64,000 nt of DNA from Nigrospora sphaerica. Its lineage: Eukaryota; Ascomycota; Sordariomycetes; Amphisphaeriales; Apiosporaceae. The translations under genes and the position numbers were made by a program. The notes under the pieces are model-generated. The model did no database searches. It was given only the letters and a program-made list of their open reading frames with translations, and was not told the origin of the DNA. The stretch is from the NCBI GenBank assembly GCA_018287875.1, contig JAGVVL010000018.1, forward strand, positions 1,232,501 through 1,296,500, in the 5' to 3' direction. Below are positions 44,836-55,552 of this stretch, in pieces; the stretch's first letter is position 1, and each line of letters opens with the position of its first letter.

Positions 44836-47800
44836 ATGGCTGGGCATCCCCACCAGATGTCGCGCAGGACGTCGGTCGTTACCATCCCCATGGACCTCGA
44901 CGACTCCCCCGATTTCGTGCACGGCCGAACCATGGCCTTGCTCGACCATGAGGGTCACGAACACGGCCACGTCCACACCACCCCGGGCAGGACCCTTCTG
45001 CCGGGGCCCGTGGCCAGTGCCGTAAGTTTTGCGACGCGCTCGACCTCGTTCGCCATCCGCGCCGGCACCGTCGTGGGCAGCTACGGCCTCTACGCCGCCA
45101 AGTTGACCACCCTCTCGAGCCTGGAGCTAGGCCGCAGCGTGCTCGAGGGCATCCTTAGCCGCGCCGGCCGCGATGTCGTGGCCCAGACCCGGTCCGCCAT
45201 GGGCCGCGACAACGCCGAGACCATCTTGGAGCGGAGCCTCGAGGCCGTCCACCAGGCCATGATGCAGGCCGTCTTCTGGACCACGGCCGGTTTCCAGGTG
45301 ACCGAGACGACGGCCTCGACCGTGTCCCAGATCTCCCAGCTGTTGCTCTCCGTCCTTGACCAGTTCTTTGGCTCCACCGATTCCTCCAGGGCCATGGCCA
45401 GCATTATCGTCCTCATACGACGCGAGTTCCAGAACCCCGCGACGGGCGTGCAGGGGGAGAAGGTCGGTCTGATGGACATCATCCTGGGACTATGTGGTCT
45501 GGCCTACCTACAGAGTCTGTGCCGCAAGATGATACACGACGAGATCCGCCGCTCGGGGCAAGAGGAGATCATATGGGACGTCGTGCTTCTCAACGACGGC
45601 GAACGCGTTGACGTGCACGAGGATAGTCTGTACGGCGTGCACCGGGGCAGCTATGCTACTCGCGCCACCAATCCCAACGACGGCATCATCGAGGCCATCG
45701 AGCACCACGGCGCCCAGGCACAGGAGAGCAGTTCGGACGACGAGCTGCCCGAGATCCACCTCAAGAGACAAATTATGGGCTCGCTCCCCGACGACGCCAA
45801 CGTCTCTATCTCAACCTCGACCACAACCACCAAGATCATCACCGTCGAGATCAAGGGGAGCTCCGAGCTTCCCTTGCTGGCCCCGCCCGGCGCCGACATG
45901 ATCGAAAGTGAGATTATGCCTCCGGAAAACCATTCGCCTGGTTTCCGCGACGCAAGCCCAACGTACAGGGTTGTATACCGCATCAGTCGCAACACCGTAC
46001 GGAATACAGAGGTGCAGCCGGGGAAGGAACGGGGCCATGACGTTCGCCCAAGAGTTGAAGACCTCGGCGACGGCGCCGATGGCAACGAGGAAAGCCATGA
46101 TGACGGTGATTCGTCTCTGTCCTTGTCGGATACCGAAGACAGGCCACCGCCAGTTCCGCCCAAAACACCCCGCCACAACACCATGCCGTCGCCACAAGTG
46201 AAAATTTCCAACGTCACTCCGCGGGCACAGCGCTCGAGCTCATTCGCAGGCTCCGTGGGTAGCAACACGGCCAGCTCACCCCGGGACCGTTCGTCACACA
46301 TCCCAGTGCCCAAGGTGACCTCGGAAAACGCAGCCAACCAGAAGAAGCAACGACAGCCACCCTCGGGCGCCAAGAAGCCATACGAGGAGGCACAGCCTGT
46401 CTTGCGCAACATGAACAAATCCACAGCGAAGCTACCCAAAGACCCCGAGTCGGCGGTCTCTAAATCCGGTGATAGAAGAGGTGGGCTGCGGAACGCCTTC
46501 AAGAGAGGATCCGTTGCCGGTCTTGCTGGGCTTCTAGGCAAGGATTCCAGTAACGATAGTGTTTCCGGCGCACAGGAGCCGAAATCGAAAAGCAAATCCA
46601 GTCAGAGGCCGCCCTGGGGTAGCAACAAACCGCCGCAGGGGCGGGTTTCCAACGGACCGGCCCGCGGGCCTGTGCCCGATCGAACATCCAGCATCACGCC
46701 GGCGCGGGATGCACCCCGCGCGCCGCAACGCGGCAACCCCAACTATTTCTCGTCGCGGGACCTGGGTATCATGGACGAGGGCACGACGCTACATCCGCCA
46801 AGGAACCAGTCGCGGTCCAGCTACATTGCGGTGCACCACCAGCGGCGCAACTCGGTCATCTCGCAGACCGATACCTTCTCGATCCAATCATACGAGAGCA
46901 GGCCCGGCTCACCCGTCATGTACCGATCAGAACAGAGGAATGGCCACCACATGAACAAATCCAAGTCGGGCAATGACATTGTGGATTTGATGCCGCCTTC
47001 GCCACAGCGGCACCACCAGCGGGCCAAGTCGCAGATGGGTAGCCTCTACACGCCAAGCATCTATACGCTGAAGGCGAGCGGGTCGCAGACATCTCTTGTC
47101 CTATCATCGTTCCACCACAAGAGTGCGTACAGCGACTCGGAGGCACTGGACACTCTGAGGAAAACTGGTATGGTTGACGGCATGTTTCCTAGCTTCCACA
47201 TCCTGCGAAACATTACGCGCTACAGCCGGTACGCCTCAGCGGCGTATGGCTCCCATTTCCTGAAGTTCATGGGCATCGGAAAGGAGATGCCCGTCCTCAA
47301 GGCGCTCGACGAAACGCACCACGACGTCCGTTCCTTTGCACATCACACCGAACTCCCCCCTGACAGTATTCTTCTATCTTCCTTTGTGGACCCCCAGGGG
47401 GGTTCGGACTCGACCGGATCTACCGAGACGGGCATGCCGCTCGTACACACCATTGCTGTCGACGAGGAATCCAAGGCGGTCGTGCTTTCTTGTCGCGGCA
47501 CGCTGGGCTTCGAGGATGTCCTGGCCGACATGATGTGCGACTACGATGAGATGGTATGGCGCGGCAAAAAGTACCAAGTCCACAAGGGTATTCACGCGTC
47601 CGCACGGCGGCTCCTCTACGGCGGCGATGGCCGAGTGCTCGTCACGCTCAAGGAGGCGCTCGAGGAGTTTCCCGACTACGGCCTGGTGCTGTGCGGACAT
47701 TCGTTGGGCGGCGGCGTCACGGCGCTGCTGGGTGCTATGCTTGCCGAGCCGGCCACCACAGGCACCGCCTTTGTGACGTCGGCCCAGCAACATAAACGCC

Positions 47801-48435
47801 TCTTGACGGACGGCCTCGTGGCGTCAGTCGATCCGGCCGTATGCCTCCCTCCCGGACGGCCGATCCACGTCTACGCCTACGGACCGCCGGCCACCATGTC
47901 GCCTTCGCTACAGAAAGCGACAAGGGGGCTCATCACCAGTGTGGTCCAGGGCAACGACTGCGTCCCCTACTTTTCTCTGGGGGTCTTGCACGACTTCCAG
48001 GCGCTCGCGCTGGCATTCAAGAGTGACAACAGCGCAGCCAAGGCCGAGGTGCGCCGACGCATCTGGGAGGGCCTCCAGTCGGGTATTGCTAACAAGTGGT
48101 ACAACAACGCGCCCAAGGTGACGTCGGACGAGGAGGGCCAGTGGGCGTACGCGGCGCTGAAAACGCTGCGGGTCAGCATGGTACACCCCAAGCTTCTTCC
48201 GCCCGGCGAAGTATTCGCTGTCGAGAGCTCCCCCGCCATCCGGCGCGAGGCTTTTTTGCAGACGGGCGAGGAGCAGATCGGACGTCCGGCGACACGCATC
48301 GTGCTCAAATACATCCGAGACGTGGAGACGCGCTTCAAAGACCTGCGATTCGGGTCCGGCATGATGATGGACCACAGTCCGGGGAAGTACGAGGATGCGC
48401 TTAGACGGTTGACGCTAGGCGTTTTGGAATCCTGA
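44836..48435 (+). CDS. Lipase class 3 protein, sn-1 diacylglycerol-lipase-like
   Basis: Single-exon 1199-residue protein. An N-terminal helical region (VASAVSFATRSTSFAIRAGT, LGRSVLEGILSRAG) and one hydrophobic segment (VGLMDIILGLCGLAYLQSL) suggest membrane association. Residues about 280-780 are disordered, Ser/Pro/Lys-rich, with a PPPVPPKTP SH3-binding-like motif. The lipase domain is C-terminal. ESKAVVLSCRGTLGFEDVLA carries the strand before the oxyanion loop, CGHSLGGG (Ser about residue 955) is the nucleophile elbow, and QGNDCVPYFSLG carries the likely Asp. This architecture matches fungal diacylglycerol-lipase-like proteins of membrane lipid turnover. It is tail to tail with a GH43 gene. 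A second ATG (MSRRTSVV) eight residues on is possible as start. Confidence 0.88.
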   Translation: MAGHPHQMSRRTSVVTIPMDLDDSPDFVHGRTMALLDHEGHEHGHVHTTPGRTLLPGPVASAVSFATRSTSFAIRAGTVVGSYGLYAAKLTTLSSLELGRSVLEGILSRAGRDVVAQTRSAMGRDNAETILERSLEAVHQAMMQAVFWTTAGFQVTETTASTVSQISQLLLSVLDQFFGSTDSSRAMASIIVLIRREFQNPATGVQGEKVGLMDIILGLCGLAYLQSLCRKMIHDEIRRSGQEEIIWDVVLLNDGERVDVHEDSLYGVHRGSYATRATNPNDGIIEAIEHHGAQAQESSSDDELPEIHLKRQIMGSLPDDANVSISTSTTTTKIITVEIKGSSELPLLAPPGADMIESEIMPPENHSPGFRDASPTYRVVYRISRNTVRNTEVQPGKERGHDVRPRVEDLGDGADGNEESHDDGDSSLSLSDTEDRPPPVPPKTPRHNTMPSPQVKISNVTPRAQRSSSFAGSVGSNTASSPRDRSSHIPVPKVTSENAANQKKQRQPPSGAKKPYEEAQPVLRNMNKSTAKLPKDPESAVSKSGDRRGGLRNAFKRGSVAGLAGLLGKDSSNDSVSGAQEPKSKSKSSQRPPWGSNKPPQGRVSNGPARGPVPDRTSSITPARDAPRAPQRGNPNYFSSRDLGIMDEGTTLHPPRNQSRSSYIAVHHQRRNSVISQTDTFSIQSYESRPGSPVMYRSEQRNGHHMNKSKSGNDIVDLMPPSPQRHHQRAKSQMGSLYTPSIYTLKASGSQTSLVLSSFHHKSAYSDSEALDTLRKTGMVDGMFPSFHILRNITRYSRYASAAYGSHFLKFMGIGKEMPVLKALDETHHDVRSFAHHTELPPDSILLSSFVDPQGGSDSTGSTETGMPLVHTIAVDEESKAVVLSCRGTLGFEDVLADMMCDYDEMVWRGKKYQVHKGIHASARRLLYGGDGRVLVTLKEALEEFPDYGLVLCGHSLGGGVTALLGAMLAEPATTGTAFVTSAQQHKRLLTDGLVASVDPAVCLPPGRPIHVYAYGPPATMSPSLQKATRGLITSVVQGNDCVPYFSLGVLHDFQALALAFKSDNSAAKAEVRRRIWEGLQSGIANKWYNNAPKVTSDEEGQWAYAALKTLRVSMVHPKLLPPGEVFAVESSPAIRREAFLQTGEEQIGRPATRIVLKYIRDVETRFKDLRFGSGMMMDHSPGKYEDALRRLTLGVLES

Positions 48436-48850
48436 CGCGATTACGGACGGGCACGATTAAATGGACGATTCTTGACAGGCATACCCACGCATACCATACC
48501 ATTCAAGTTTTTTGTGGTATTCCTCTGTCGGCGTCGTTGCGCGTGAGGTGGGATGGGAGAGTACTGGCGCACGAGTGCCTCTTGCATGTGAGGACATGGC
48601 CAGCGCCCACACAAGCAACGAGGCCACGTATCAAGGTATATACGGGGACATGTTTGGAGGAGACAAGTGACAGGACTGCAAATTAGGATGAACGTTGTTT
48701 GACGACACTCGTCTATGATTGGCTACGTAAGCGCGTGACACCTTGGACACACGCAGAAACAGGCATATATACATACACGCATACATTATATCGGGTTTGG
48801 GTTGGGGGGGGACCTTTCCCTTTAGGCCTTGGGTTCGAAGCCGGTCCCTA
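48436..48850. other. Convergent spacer
   Basis: 415 bp between stops of the lipase and GH43 genes; A/T-rich around 48760-48790 (ATATATACATACACG). No gene was seen. Confidence 0.5.
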
Positions 48851-49840
48851 TCACTGGGGCTTCTCGGTCGACATGTTGCCGTCGGCGTCGTAAAAGATCT
48901 CGCGGACCTTGACGCAGCGCAGGTGGTTGACGCCTTTGCTCAGCTCGCAGTCGTGGTGGAACAGCCACCAACGGCCCTGGAACTCGGCAATGGAGTGGTG
49001 GGTGGTCCAGCCGAGGACAGGCTCGAGGATGCGGCCGCGGTAGGTGAAGGGCCCCATGGGCGAGTCGGCCGTGGCGTAGACGAGGTAGTGCGTGTCGCCG
49101 GTCGAGTAGCTGAAGTAGTAGGTGCCGCCGCGCTTGTGCATCCAGGCGGCCTCGAAGAAGCGGCGGTCGTGGTCGTCAGCGGCGAGGGGCTCGCCCGTCT
49201 CGGGGGCGAGAATAACGAGGTCCTGCACGGGACCGGCGAAGTGGCGCATGTCGGGGGCGAGGCGGGCCGCCTTGGGGAACAGGGCCTTCTGGCCGGCGCC
49301 GGCGGGCTCCTTGGGGCCCTGCCAGGTCGAGTCGAAGGCGTCGGGCCCGGCCTGGTAACACTGCAGCTGGCCGCCCCAGAGGCCGCCAAAGTACAGGTAG
49401 GCCTCGCCGTCGTCGTCGACGAAGGAGGCCGGGTCGATGCTGAAGCTGCCGGGGATGCAGTCGGGGTCGGGCGTGAAGGGGCCCTCGGGCGCGTCGCCCA
49501 CGGCCACGCCGATGCGGAAGACGCCCTCGTGGTCGCGCGCCGGGAAGTAGAGGTAGTACTTGCCGTCCTTGTAGGCGGCGTCGGGCGCCCACAGCTGCTT
49601 GGACGCCCACGGCACGTCCTCGGTCTTGAGCACGACGCCGTGGTCGACCACGTCCGTGTACGGCGGCTCCAACGACGACGTGCTGAAGACGTGATAGTCG
49701 GCCATGTCGTACTGGTCGCCGTTGTCGTTGAAGGGGATGTCGGTCTCGCGGTCGTGCGACGGATAGATGTACACGCGCCCGTTGAAGACATGCGCCGACG
49801 GGTCGGCCGTGTAGATGTTGGTGATGAGCGGGGGCGTCAT
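48851..49840 (-). CDS. Glycoside hydrolase family 43, no signal peptide
   Basis: Single-exon 329-residue protein from MTPPLITNIYTADPSAHV; 23 more upstream in-frame residues exist but do not look like a signal peptide or coding sequence. The five-bladed propeller catalytic residues are visible: base D13 (TADPSAH), pKa-modulator D136 (FSIDPASF) and acid E230 (RRFFEAAW). HHS at about 277 (WTTHHSI) fits the metal/active-site His of the family. GH43 enzymes are alpha-L-arabinofuranosidases, beta-xylosidases or arabinanases; lacking a secretion signal, this one probably acts on imported oligosaccharides. It is compact, with no C-terminal beta-sandwich module, in contrast to the secreted GH43 at 53831. 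Confidence 0.9.
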   Translation of the reverse strand: MTPPLITNIYTADPSAHVFNGRVYIYPSHDRETDIPFNDNGDQYDMADYHVFSTSSLEPPYTDVVDHGVVLKTEDVPWASKQLWAPDAAYKDGKYYLYFPARDHEGVFRIGVAVGDAPEGPFTPDPDCIPGSFSIDPASFVDDDGEAYLYFGGLWGGQLQCYQAGPDAFDSTWQGPKEPAGAGQKALFPKAARLAPDMRHFAGPVQDLVILAPETGEPLAADDHDRRFFEAAWMHKRGGTYYFSYSTGDTHYLVYATADSPMGPFTYRGRILEPVLGWTTHHSIAEFQGRWWLFHHDCELSKGVNHLRCVKVREIFYDADGNMSTEKPQ

Positions 49841-51372
49841 CTTGGCGGAGGGCGGCGTGAAGGCGGTCGGACGGACGGACGACTGTGCGTAGGTTGACAG
49901 GGAGCGCAAGGAGCAGGAGAACAGAGGGACGGAAAGCGGGCGAGGGCCTTGTTCACGGGCCTTCCCCCGGGCCAGCGAGAGGAGGCACGGCGCATCTTAT
50001 AGACGGCGCGCCCGCCGGCGGCCACGATGCCTCGAGTCGTGCTGTCCCTCTCCATCCCTCGTGGGGTTTTCTGGCTCGCCCCGGCGGCGTGGGCGGAGGG
50101 GCCATTTATCCCCATTTAGCCGCCTTTACCCATTTGTCCAGCGACCCGACGAGGCGCGCAACACGCGCCGTCTCGCCACTCCAAACTTGGGCGTGACGGG
50201 GGCGCAAACAATGGGCGGTCCACGCGGGGCCGGGGGTTCCCAGCTTATCGGAAGACAACAAAACAGCCCATGCGGTCGTCGATGCGTGGTATCTGGGCAG
50301 TGAGTATCAACTCCACCATTGCCTGCCTAGTTCGTATCCTGTACCCGACGCGTGGGGCCGTGGGGCCGACCGCCCGGCGCCGACTTGCGCCATATTCCAA
50401 ACCCTCGCCGACTACGAGCACTCACCATAGTGCTCAGCTGGCCCGCGACACTCGCAGGCTTTTCTCAGACGTAACCCAGCCTGCAAGATGGCGTGTAAAG
50501 CGTCCAAGCGAGATACAACTCGTCCTCTTCTCAGGCGTGCCGAAGGTCGGCGGGTCGTCCGAAGCAGGCGCCGAGGTTCCTGCGAGCTCCGGTGCCGCCA
50601 ATGCTTCGGGAATCGCCGTGGGCAGGGTTCGGCACGGCCGGCGGCAAAAGGGTAGTCTTGCCCATTCAGCACGAGACCCATGCGCTGCAACGGGATTCCG
50701 AGATGGTATCCCCCGCCGGAGCCAAGATACTACTGCGGTGTGTCGTATTGCTCCAGGAGGGCAAGACAGCCGCACTTCGGCGCTGGATGACGACTCTTTG
50801 ATCTACTCGTGCCATCAACTCCGCACCAAGGTCGGAGCTGCTACGCTGAATGGCATTATAAGGCGACGACTCAACGAGGTGGTGTAGCATAAGTACCGCA
50901 TCGACGTTGCCCTCGCTTGTGCCACCCTGCATCTCGCCTCCCGGGGTTCATAGGAGCCGCCGTGTACGTCGCGTTGGACGCGGACAGTCGTATACAGCCC
51001 CACGTGTTAACAGATACCATGGGGGATACCGACCCCGGTAGCCGGGAAGCAGATGGAGCAGAAGGATCCTATCTTGCGGCCAAGTACAAGTGACATATTC
51101 GCTAGTCACCCATTCCGCAGAGATGCGCCGCTCCGGAGAGGCTGAGAACAGCCAATTCCCCACGAGTACTCTTGCTCGTGGGGATTCGCGTTTAGCTGGA
51201 CCCCGTGCAAGACCAGCAATGGGAAACAGACGTGGGTGTGGACATACCCAAGGTCTCTCACCCCCGCATCGCGGCCTCGCTTGCCCCGATCGCATTCCTA
51301 GGCCAGCCGGTCCTCGCGCACAACACGTCACAAACCACGCTATACTTAACGTATACAGCATCCCGTTCTGCC
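49841..51372. other. Intergenic interval
   Basis: 1.53 kb upstream of the GH43 gene. The longest open frame (50270-50887, +) has no domain and unusual composition and was not accepted. Confidence 0.5.
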
Positions 51373-51966
51373 TCAGGGCCTTCCGTGCGTCGTACTCGAA
51401 CGCGGATCGGCAGTCCATTTGCGGGAAGGTGCTTTGGCCCGGTATGTCGGCACAACGGGTGGAGGAATGGATTTCCAAGACGGCCATGCCGTGCGCGAGG
51501 GGCCGGCTGGCCGGGGCGGGTTTGGTTGCGGCTGTGGTGGCGGGGGGGACTGAGGGTCGATGCCTGACTCGGTAGTTCCCGACTCGGTGTAATAGTACGA
51601 ACTGGTGTAGCTCCGGTCCCGGTATATGTCCTGGACATAGGCCGCCCGTCGCCTCGTGGTTGCGACGCAGAAATACAACAAAAGACCCAACACCAACGTC
51701 CCCAGCAGACAGCCGACGATGATGCCCACCTGAACCGATGTCAGGCCGTCCGACGAGCTGTTCCGGGGTATCAGCTGGGCGTGCGCCGGGGCTGGGGCTC
51801 TCCCGGCGTCCGTCGCGGGGGGGGCATGGCCCAAGCCAACGGCGGCGTTAACGAGCGAGTCGCCGATCTGGGCGATGGCTTGCGTAAGGGCATGCGGGCG
51901 TCGAATCAGATGAGAACGGGCCGGCTGGGCCGTGATGGCGACCTGGCCGAGGACTAGAGCATTCAT
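51373..51966 (-). CDS. Single-pass membrane protein of unknown function
   Basis: 197 residues in one exon. A short N-terminal hydrophobic stretch (MNALVLGQVAIT) may be a weak signal. A 60-residue Ala/Pro-rich part follows, then one strong membrane segment (VQVGIIVGCLLGTLVLGLLL, about 78-102) and a stop-transfer RRR. The cytosolic tail is Tyr-rich (YTSSYYYTESG) and then Pro-rich. The SSDGLTSVQVG juxtamembrane start plus Tyr/Pro tail resembles many fungal wall-sensor-like or effector-like type I proteins, but no family was identified. Codon use is normal for the window. Confidence 0.55.
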   Translation of the reverse strand: MNALVLGQVAITAQPARSHLIRRPHALTQAIAQIGDSLVNAAVGLGHAPPATDAGRAPAPAHAQLIPRNSSSDGLTSVQVGIIVGCLLGTLVLGLLLYFCVATTRRRAAYVQDIYRDRSYTSSYYYTESGTTESGIDPQSPPPPQPQPNPPRPAGPSRTAWPSWKSIPPPVVPTYRAKAPSRKWTADPRSSTTHGRP

Positions 51967-53830
51967 GGTCGGGTAGCCGTAAGATCAACACACAGCAACG
52001 GCACAAAACAAGTGGAAATGGGAAGAACGGGGGTGAAGGAAGGACGGGCCTGGCTGCAGAAAGCAGGACCGGGTTTCGCCATCGCTTTATCCTTTTCGGG
52101 CCCGTGGGAAGTCATGCCGCGGCGGCCATGGGAGGCTCCCGAAAGCAGCGCACGCCTCAATGGCCATGCTTCGCCATGGACGCTTCACACCATCTGCATG
52201 AGTGGCAGGAAGGGCTGGCACGGGAGGATTGGCTGGACAAGGGCCAAGACGTTTGCCGGGCCTCTAAGACGAGGCGCTAGGGGTCAGCACCCAACCGGCG
52301 AGCAGTGGGCATGGCAGGCCAAAAGGATGGCTGACATTCTTCTGACGCGTGCCACAACGGGCGACGGCTGATGCAGACATGCATGGGGGGGGCTTGCATA
52401 GGGCGCATGGACTGGCTGCTGGGCACGGAAGAGTGCGGACGGAAGAGTGCGGCCAGCATTTCATCCATGCCAGGGTCGTGTGTTTGGGGGCCGAGACGGC
52501 CCTGCGCAGCCGACATGTGAATGACGGGCGTAGGGAGAATGGTCTCATTGTCGGCCTACCGAGCCCCTGCTTCTCCTCCTCCTCCGCCGCGATGACCTGC
52601 AGCATCCTCGTCCCCCCGGCGGCGAGATGCTGGGGGTTTTGGCGGTCGCCCGGCGGCGTCGGTCCAATGAGGCCGTCGCTGGCGACCGAAACGCATGCCG
52701 GTGGAATGAGGAGACATGCAGCGGCTCTTTTGCCAGCGCAGAGAGAAGGGAGACAATCCGTCATCTGCATCACGCCAGCCGGAAAATGACACGGGAGAGG
52801 GGGGAGGGAGAGGGGAGGCGGCCAATCAAAGCGGCGGCGATAAAAGGCGGAATGCGTACCCGGGCCACCTTCGGGGAATCATTGGAGACCCCCCTCCGAG
52901 ATGTGGGAATCCCGTAGCGACGGACACGGGACGCAGGCCATACGAGCCCTGGGCGACGTGTCGGACGCTCGTTTCCGGGGAACCCTCTACGACTTCGTCT
53001 AGCAGGATCCGAGGCTGGCGAGAAGAGAGGGGGGCAAGGCTGAATCAAGTTTTGTTGGTACGCTCATGTGCTTGGGTTGGTTTACTTTGTAGGTATGGTG
53101 CACTTAGTGGAAGTAGGTACGATGCACTTACTAGACGAACCTAGGTATACGCCTGTAGCTAAGGCCGATGTTCAGGAAATGGCCCATCACGCCCGATGCA
53201 TCTCGACCTTGGGGCCGGGTGCACACTAATATGTAACCCGTCGGTATGAAATATGAGCAGACGCCATTACCGGACGGCCGGGCACAGCCTCCCAGGAGGG
53301 CATAACGCGGAAGTCCCGGGGGTGGAGGGGTCGGGTGCTTGCGGGGCAGCCCGGGACCATCCCATACGCATGGCTGTTAGGCGACTTCGGAGCGAATGAG
53401 ACGGACCAACGCGCTTCTTAGCTGGGCACCCCCAGTACAAGCTGGACGATGTTTCAGTGCGGCCCTCCTGTCGCAGTGACGGATATGATTGATGGACTGG
53501 CCATCGGCCAAATCGGTGGTTACTTCTCTCCCCCATCAAAAGCACTTGCAACCTTGCCGGTGCCTTTCCTTCCGGTTCCGTGATAAAACCTGGATCTATT
53601 GAGATCTCAACATCTATCGCAAGTTATAGTGTCTGTTTAGTGGCTTTAGACGTTTCCGGTGCACAGCGGAGATTTGCCCCTCCCTCTGCGTCTCCTTGCC
53701 AGGCGCGCCGGCCCTCTCTGTCCTCGGTTCTGGACGGTACTCTCGGAGGCCCTGACCGGACAGACAGGACGTGCATGCCGGGGCCCCGCCGTGGACCGAA
53801 GACCGAAAGTAATCGATCCCGAGATACCCT
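51967..53830. other. Intergenic interval
   Basis: 1.86 kb between the membrane-protein gene start and the secreted GH43 stop, both minus strand. It contains a 24-bp imperfect tandem repeat at about 53089-53136 and no accepted gene. Confidence 0.5.
53089..53136. repeat. Imperfect 24-bp tandem duplication
   Basis: GTAGGTATGGTGCACTTAGT (from 53089) recurs 24 bp later as GTAGGTACGATGCACTTACT (from 53113), with three differences in the first 20 bases. A CCTAGGTAT follows. Confidence 0.65.
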
Positions 53831-55552
53831 TCATTCGATCTTCTGCGCCGTTCCGACATATGACCACCGTTTGAACAAGGCTTCGCCGCCCTGGGGGCAC
53901 TCATCGCCGCTGCCCGCGCCGTTGCAAGTGGCATAGGTCCCGAGAAGGGTCCCCACGAAGCTTCCGTTGCCGCCGCTCAAGAGCTGGCCCGACGCCGTCG
54001 CGACGACCAGTCTATTTCCCGGCTCCGAGGCAGGTGCGGCCACGAGACTGTACTCGGTGTCGCTCGCCGCCTCGATCAGCAGGCGGATGGCACCATCGGC
54101 CCAGCCGGCTGGGACCGGCACGATGATGGGCGCGGGGCGAGTGCCAGTTCCCTCGGCGCGGAAGCGGAAAGCCAGCTGGGACCCCGAGTCTGTGTCGGCT
54201 TCCAGGAGAACAAGGCCGAGATCAATGTGGTTGACCTGCGTGAGGAAGGCGGTAACGCCGGCCTCCTGGCCGACAGATTGTGGCTTGAACGTCAAATCGA
54301 CACCAAAGGTAAACTGCGTGTGCGTCTGACGACGCCCGACGAAGGCCAGCCCGTTTCTACCCGTGAGCTCGGGGGGCTGGCTCCACAAGTCTGCGCCCGT
54401 CAAGTTGTTGCGGCTGGGCACGATTTGCAGACCGCCCGACGTCACACTGAAAGTACCCTCTCTCGGAACCCTCCAGTGAACGAAGTGGAGTGGGATCTGC
54501 GAGCCCTCCTCGAAATCGTACTCGTCAGGGTCCGCGTTGAAGGGGCCGTCGCCCGGCACGTCCCGGTTCCGGGGGGGCAGAGGCCATCCGCTCATCTTGC
54601 CGCGCACCGGCTCCAGCACGGGCCATTCGCCCTCCTGCCACGTCACGGGGAACAGTACGGCCTCGCGTCCCATGGGGTAGATCTTGTACTCCGGGCCGGA
54701 GCGGGTGGCCAGGCTCATGCCCCACCAGTTGCCGTCGACGTCCTGGAACAAGTCAGCATGCCCCACCGTCTGGAATAGCTCGTCTGTGCCTCGGTTGGTG
54801 AGGATGGGGTTGTTTTCGTAGGCCTCGTAGGGGCCAGTGATGTTGCGCGCGCGGGCGATGGTGACGGCGTGGTCGGTGGCAGTGCCCCCCTCGGCAATGA
54901 GAAGGTAGTACCAGCCGTCCTTCTTGTACAGGTGAGGTCCCTCGGGCCACACACCGCCAGTGCCGTTCCAGAGGCTGATGGGCGGCTCACTCAGCTCGCC
55001 CGTCTCGAGGTCGAGCTCCTGGAGAATGATGCCCTGGGTCGCGGCGTAGACCTTGCCGTCGTCGTCCCAGAACAGATCCGGGTCAATCTTGGCGGGGTGG
55101 AAGATGACGGGGTCGCTCCATGCCGAGTCGCTGAAAGGGTCCGTCGACTTGAAGACAACGCCGATGATGCCGTCGGGTAGGCCGAGGTACTCGCAGATGA
55201 CGTAGAATTGGCCGTCGCGGTAGCGAAGCGTCGGCGCGTACATACCGTTCTGTTGGCCCCAGGTGTTCCAGCTGACGCCGGGAAGCTGGCTTTCTCGGTT
55301 CCAGGCATGGCTGATGAGGCGCCAGTTGATAAGGTCGGTGGAGGCGTAGATGGGGATCCCGGGGAATGCGATGAAAGTCGAGGTGGCGCAGAAGAAGGTA
55401 CCGTTGACCTGCGTACAGGAGGGATCCGAGTGCCAACCCGACAACGTCGGGTTCTCGTAGGTCGAGTTGGTGGTCTGGCAGTTGGCAAAGACGGGCAAGG
55501 TGAGGGCGGCGCTGAGCAGCGCCGACGCCGCGGCGTACAAGCTAGACTTCAT
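53831..55552 (-). CDS. Secreted glycoside hydrolase family 43 with C-terminal beta-sandwich
   Basis: 573 residues in one exon from MKSSLYAAASALLSAALTLP, a clear signal peptide ending near VFANC (an upstream Met nine residues earlier is less likely). The GH43 propeller residues are D43 (GWHSDPSC), D157 (AKIDPDLFWDDDG) and E204 (GVWPEGPHLY). Residues about 370-570 form a second beta-rich module (FVHWRVPREGTFSVTSGGLQ, FVGRRQTHTQFTFGVDL), typical of the GH43 C2 domain of beta-xylosidases/arabinofuranosidases. Sequons NST, NGT and NIT suggest glycosylation. The enzyme should act extracellularly on xylo- or arabino-oligosaccharides. It is divergent from the YVC1-type channel gene. Confidence 0.93.
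   Translation of the reverse strand: MKSSLYAAASALLSAALTLPVFANCQTTNSTYENPTLSGWHSDPSCTQVNGTFFCATSTFIAFPGIPIYASTDLINWRLISHAWNRESQLPGVSWNTWGQQNGMYAPTLRYRDGQFYVICEYLGLPDGIIGVVFKSTDPFSDSAWSDPVIFHPAKIDPDLFWDDDGKVYAATQGIILQELDLETGELSEPPISLWNGTGGVWPEGPHLYKKDGWYYLLIAEGGTATDHAVTIARARNITGPYEAYENNPILTNRGTDELFQTVGHADLFQDVDGNWWGMSLATRSGPEYKIYPMGREAVLFPVTWQEGEWPVLEPVRGKMSGWPLPPRNRDVPGDGPFNADPDEYDFEEGSQIPLHFVHWRVPREGTFSVTSGGLQIVPSRNNLTGADLWSQPPELTGRNGLAFVGRRQTHTQFTFGVDLTFKPQSVGQEAGVTAFLTQVNHIDLGLVLLEADTDSGSQLAFRFRAEGTGTRPAPIIVPVPAGWADGAIRLLIEAASDTEYSLVAAPASEPGNRLVVATASGQLLSGGNGSFVGTLLGTYATCNGAGSGDECPQGGEALFKRWSYVGTAQKIE

Noticed and set aside
48743..49897. 384-codon frame opposite the GH43 gene
   Set aside because: Shadow of the GH43 coding strand, whose catalytic residues are intact.
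50270..50887. 205-codon plus-strand open frame
   Set aside because: No domain, no splice pattern, and competing frames; kept only as intergenic.
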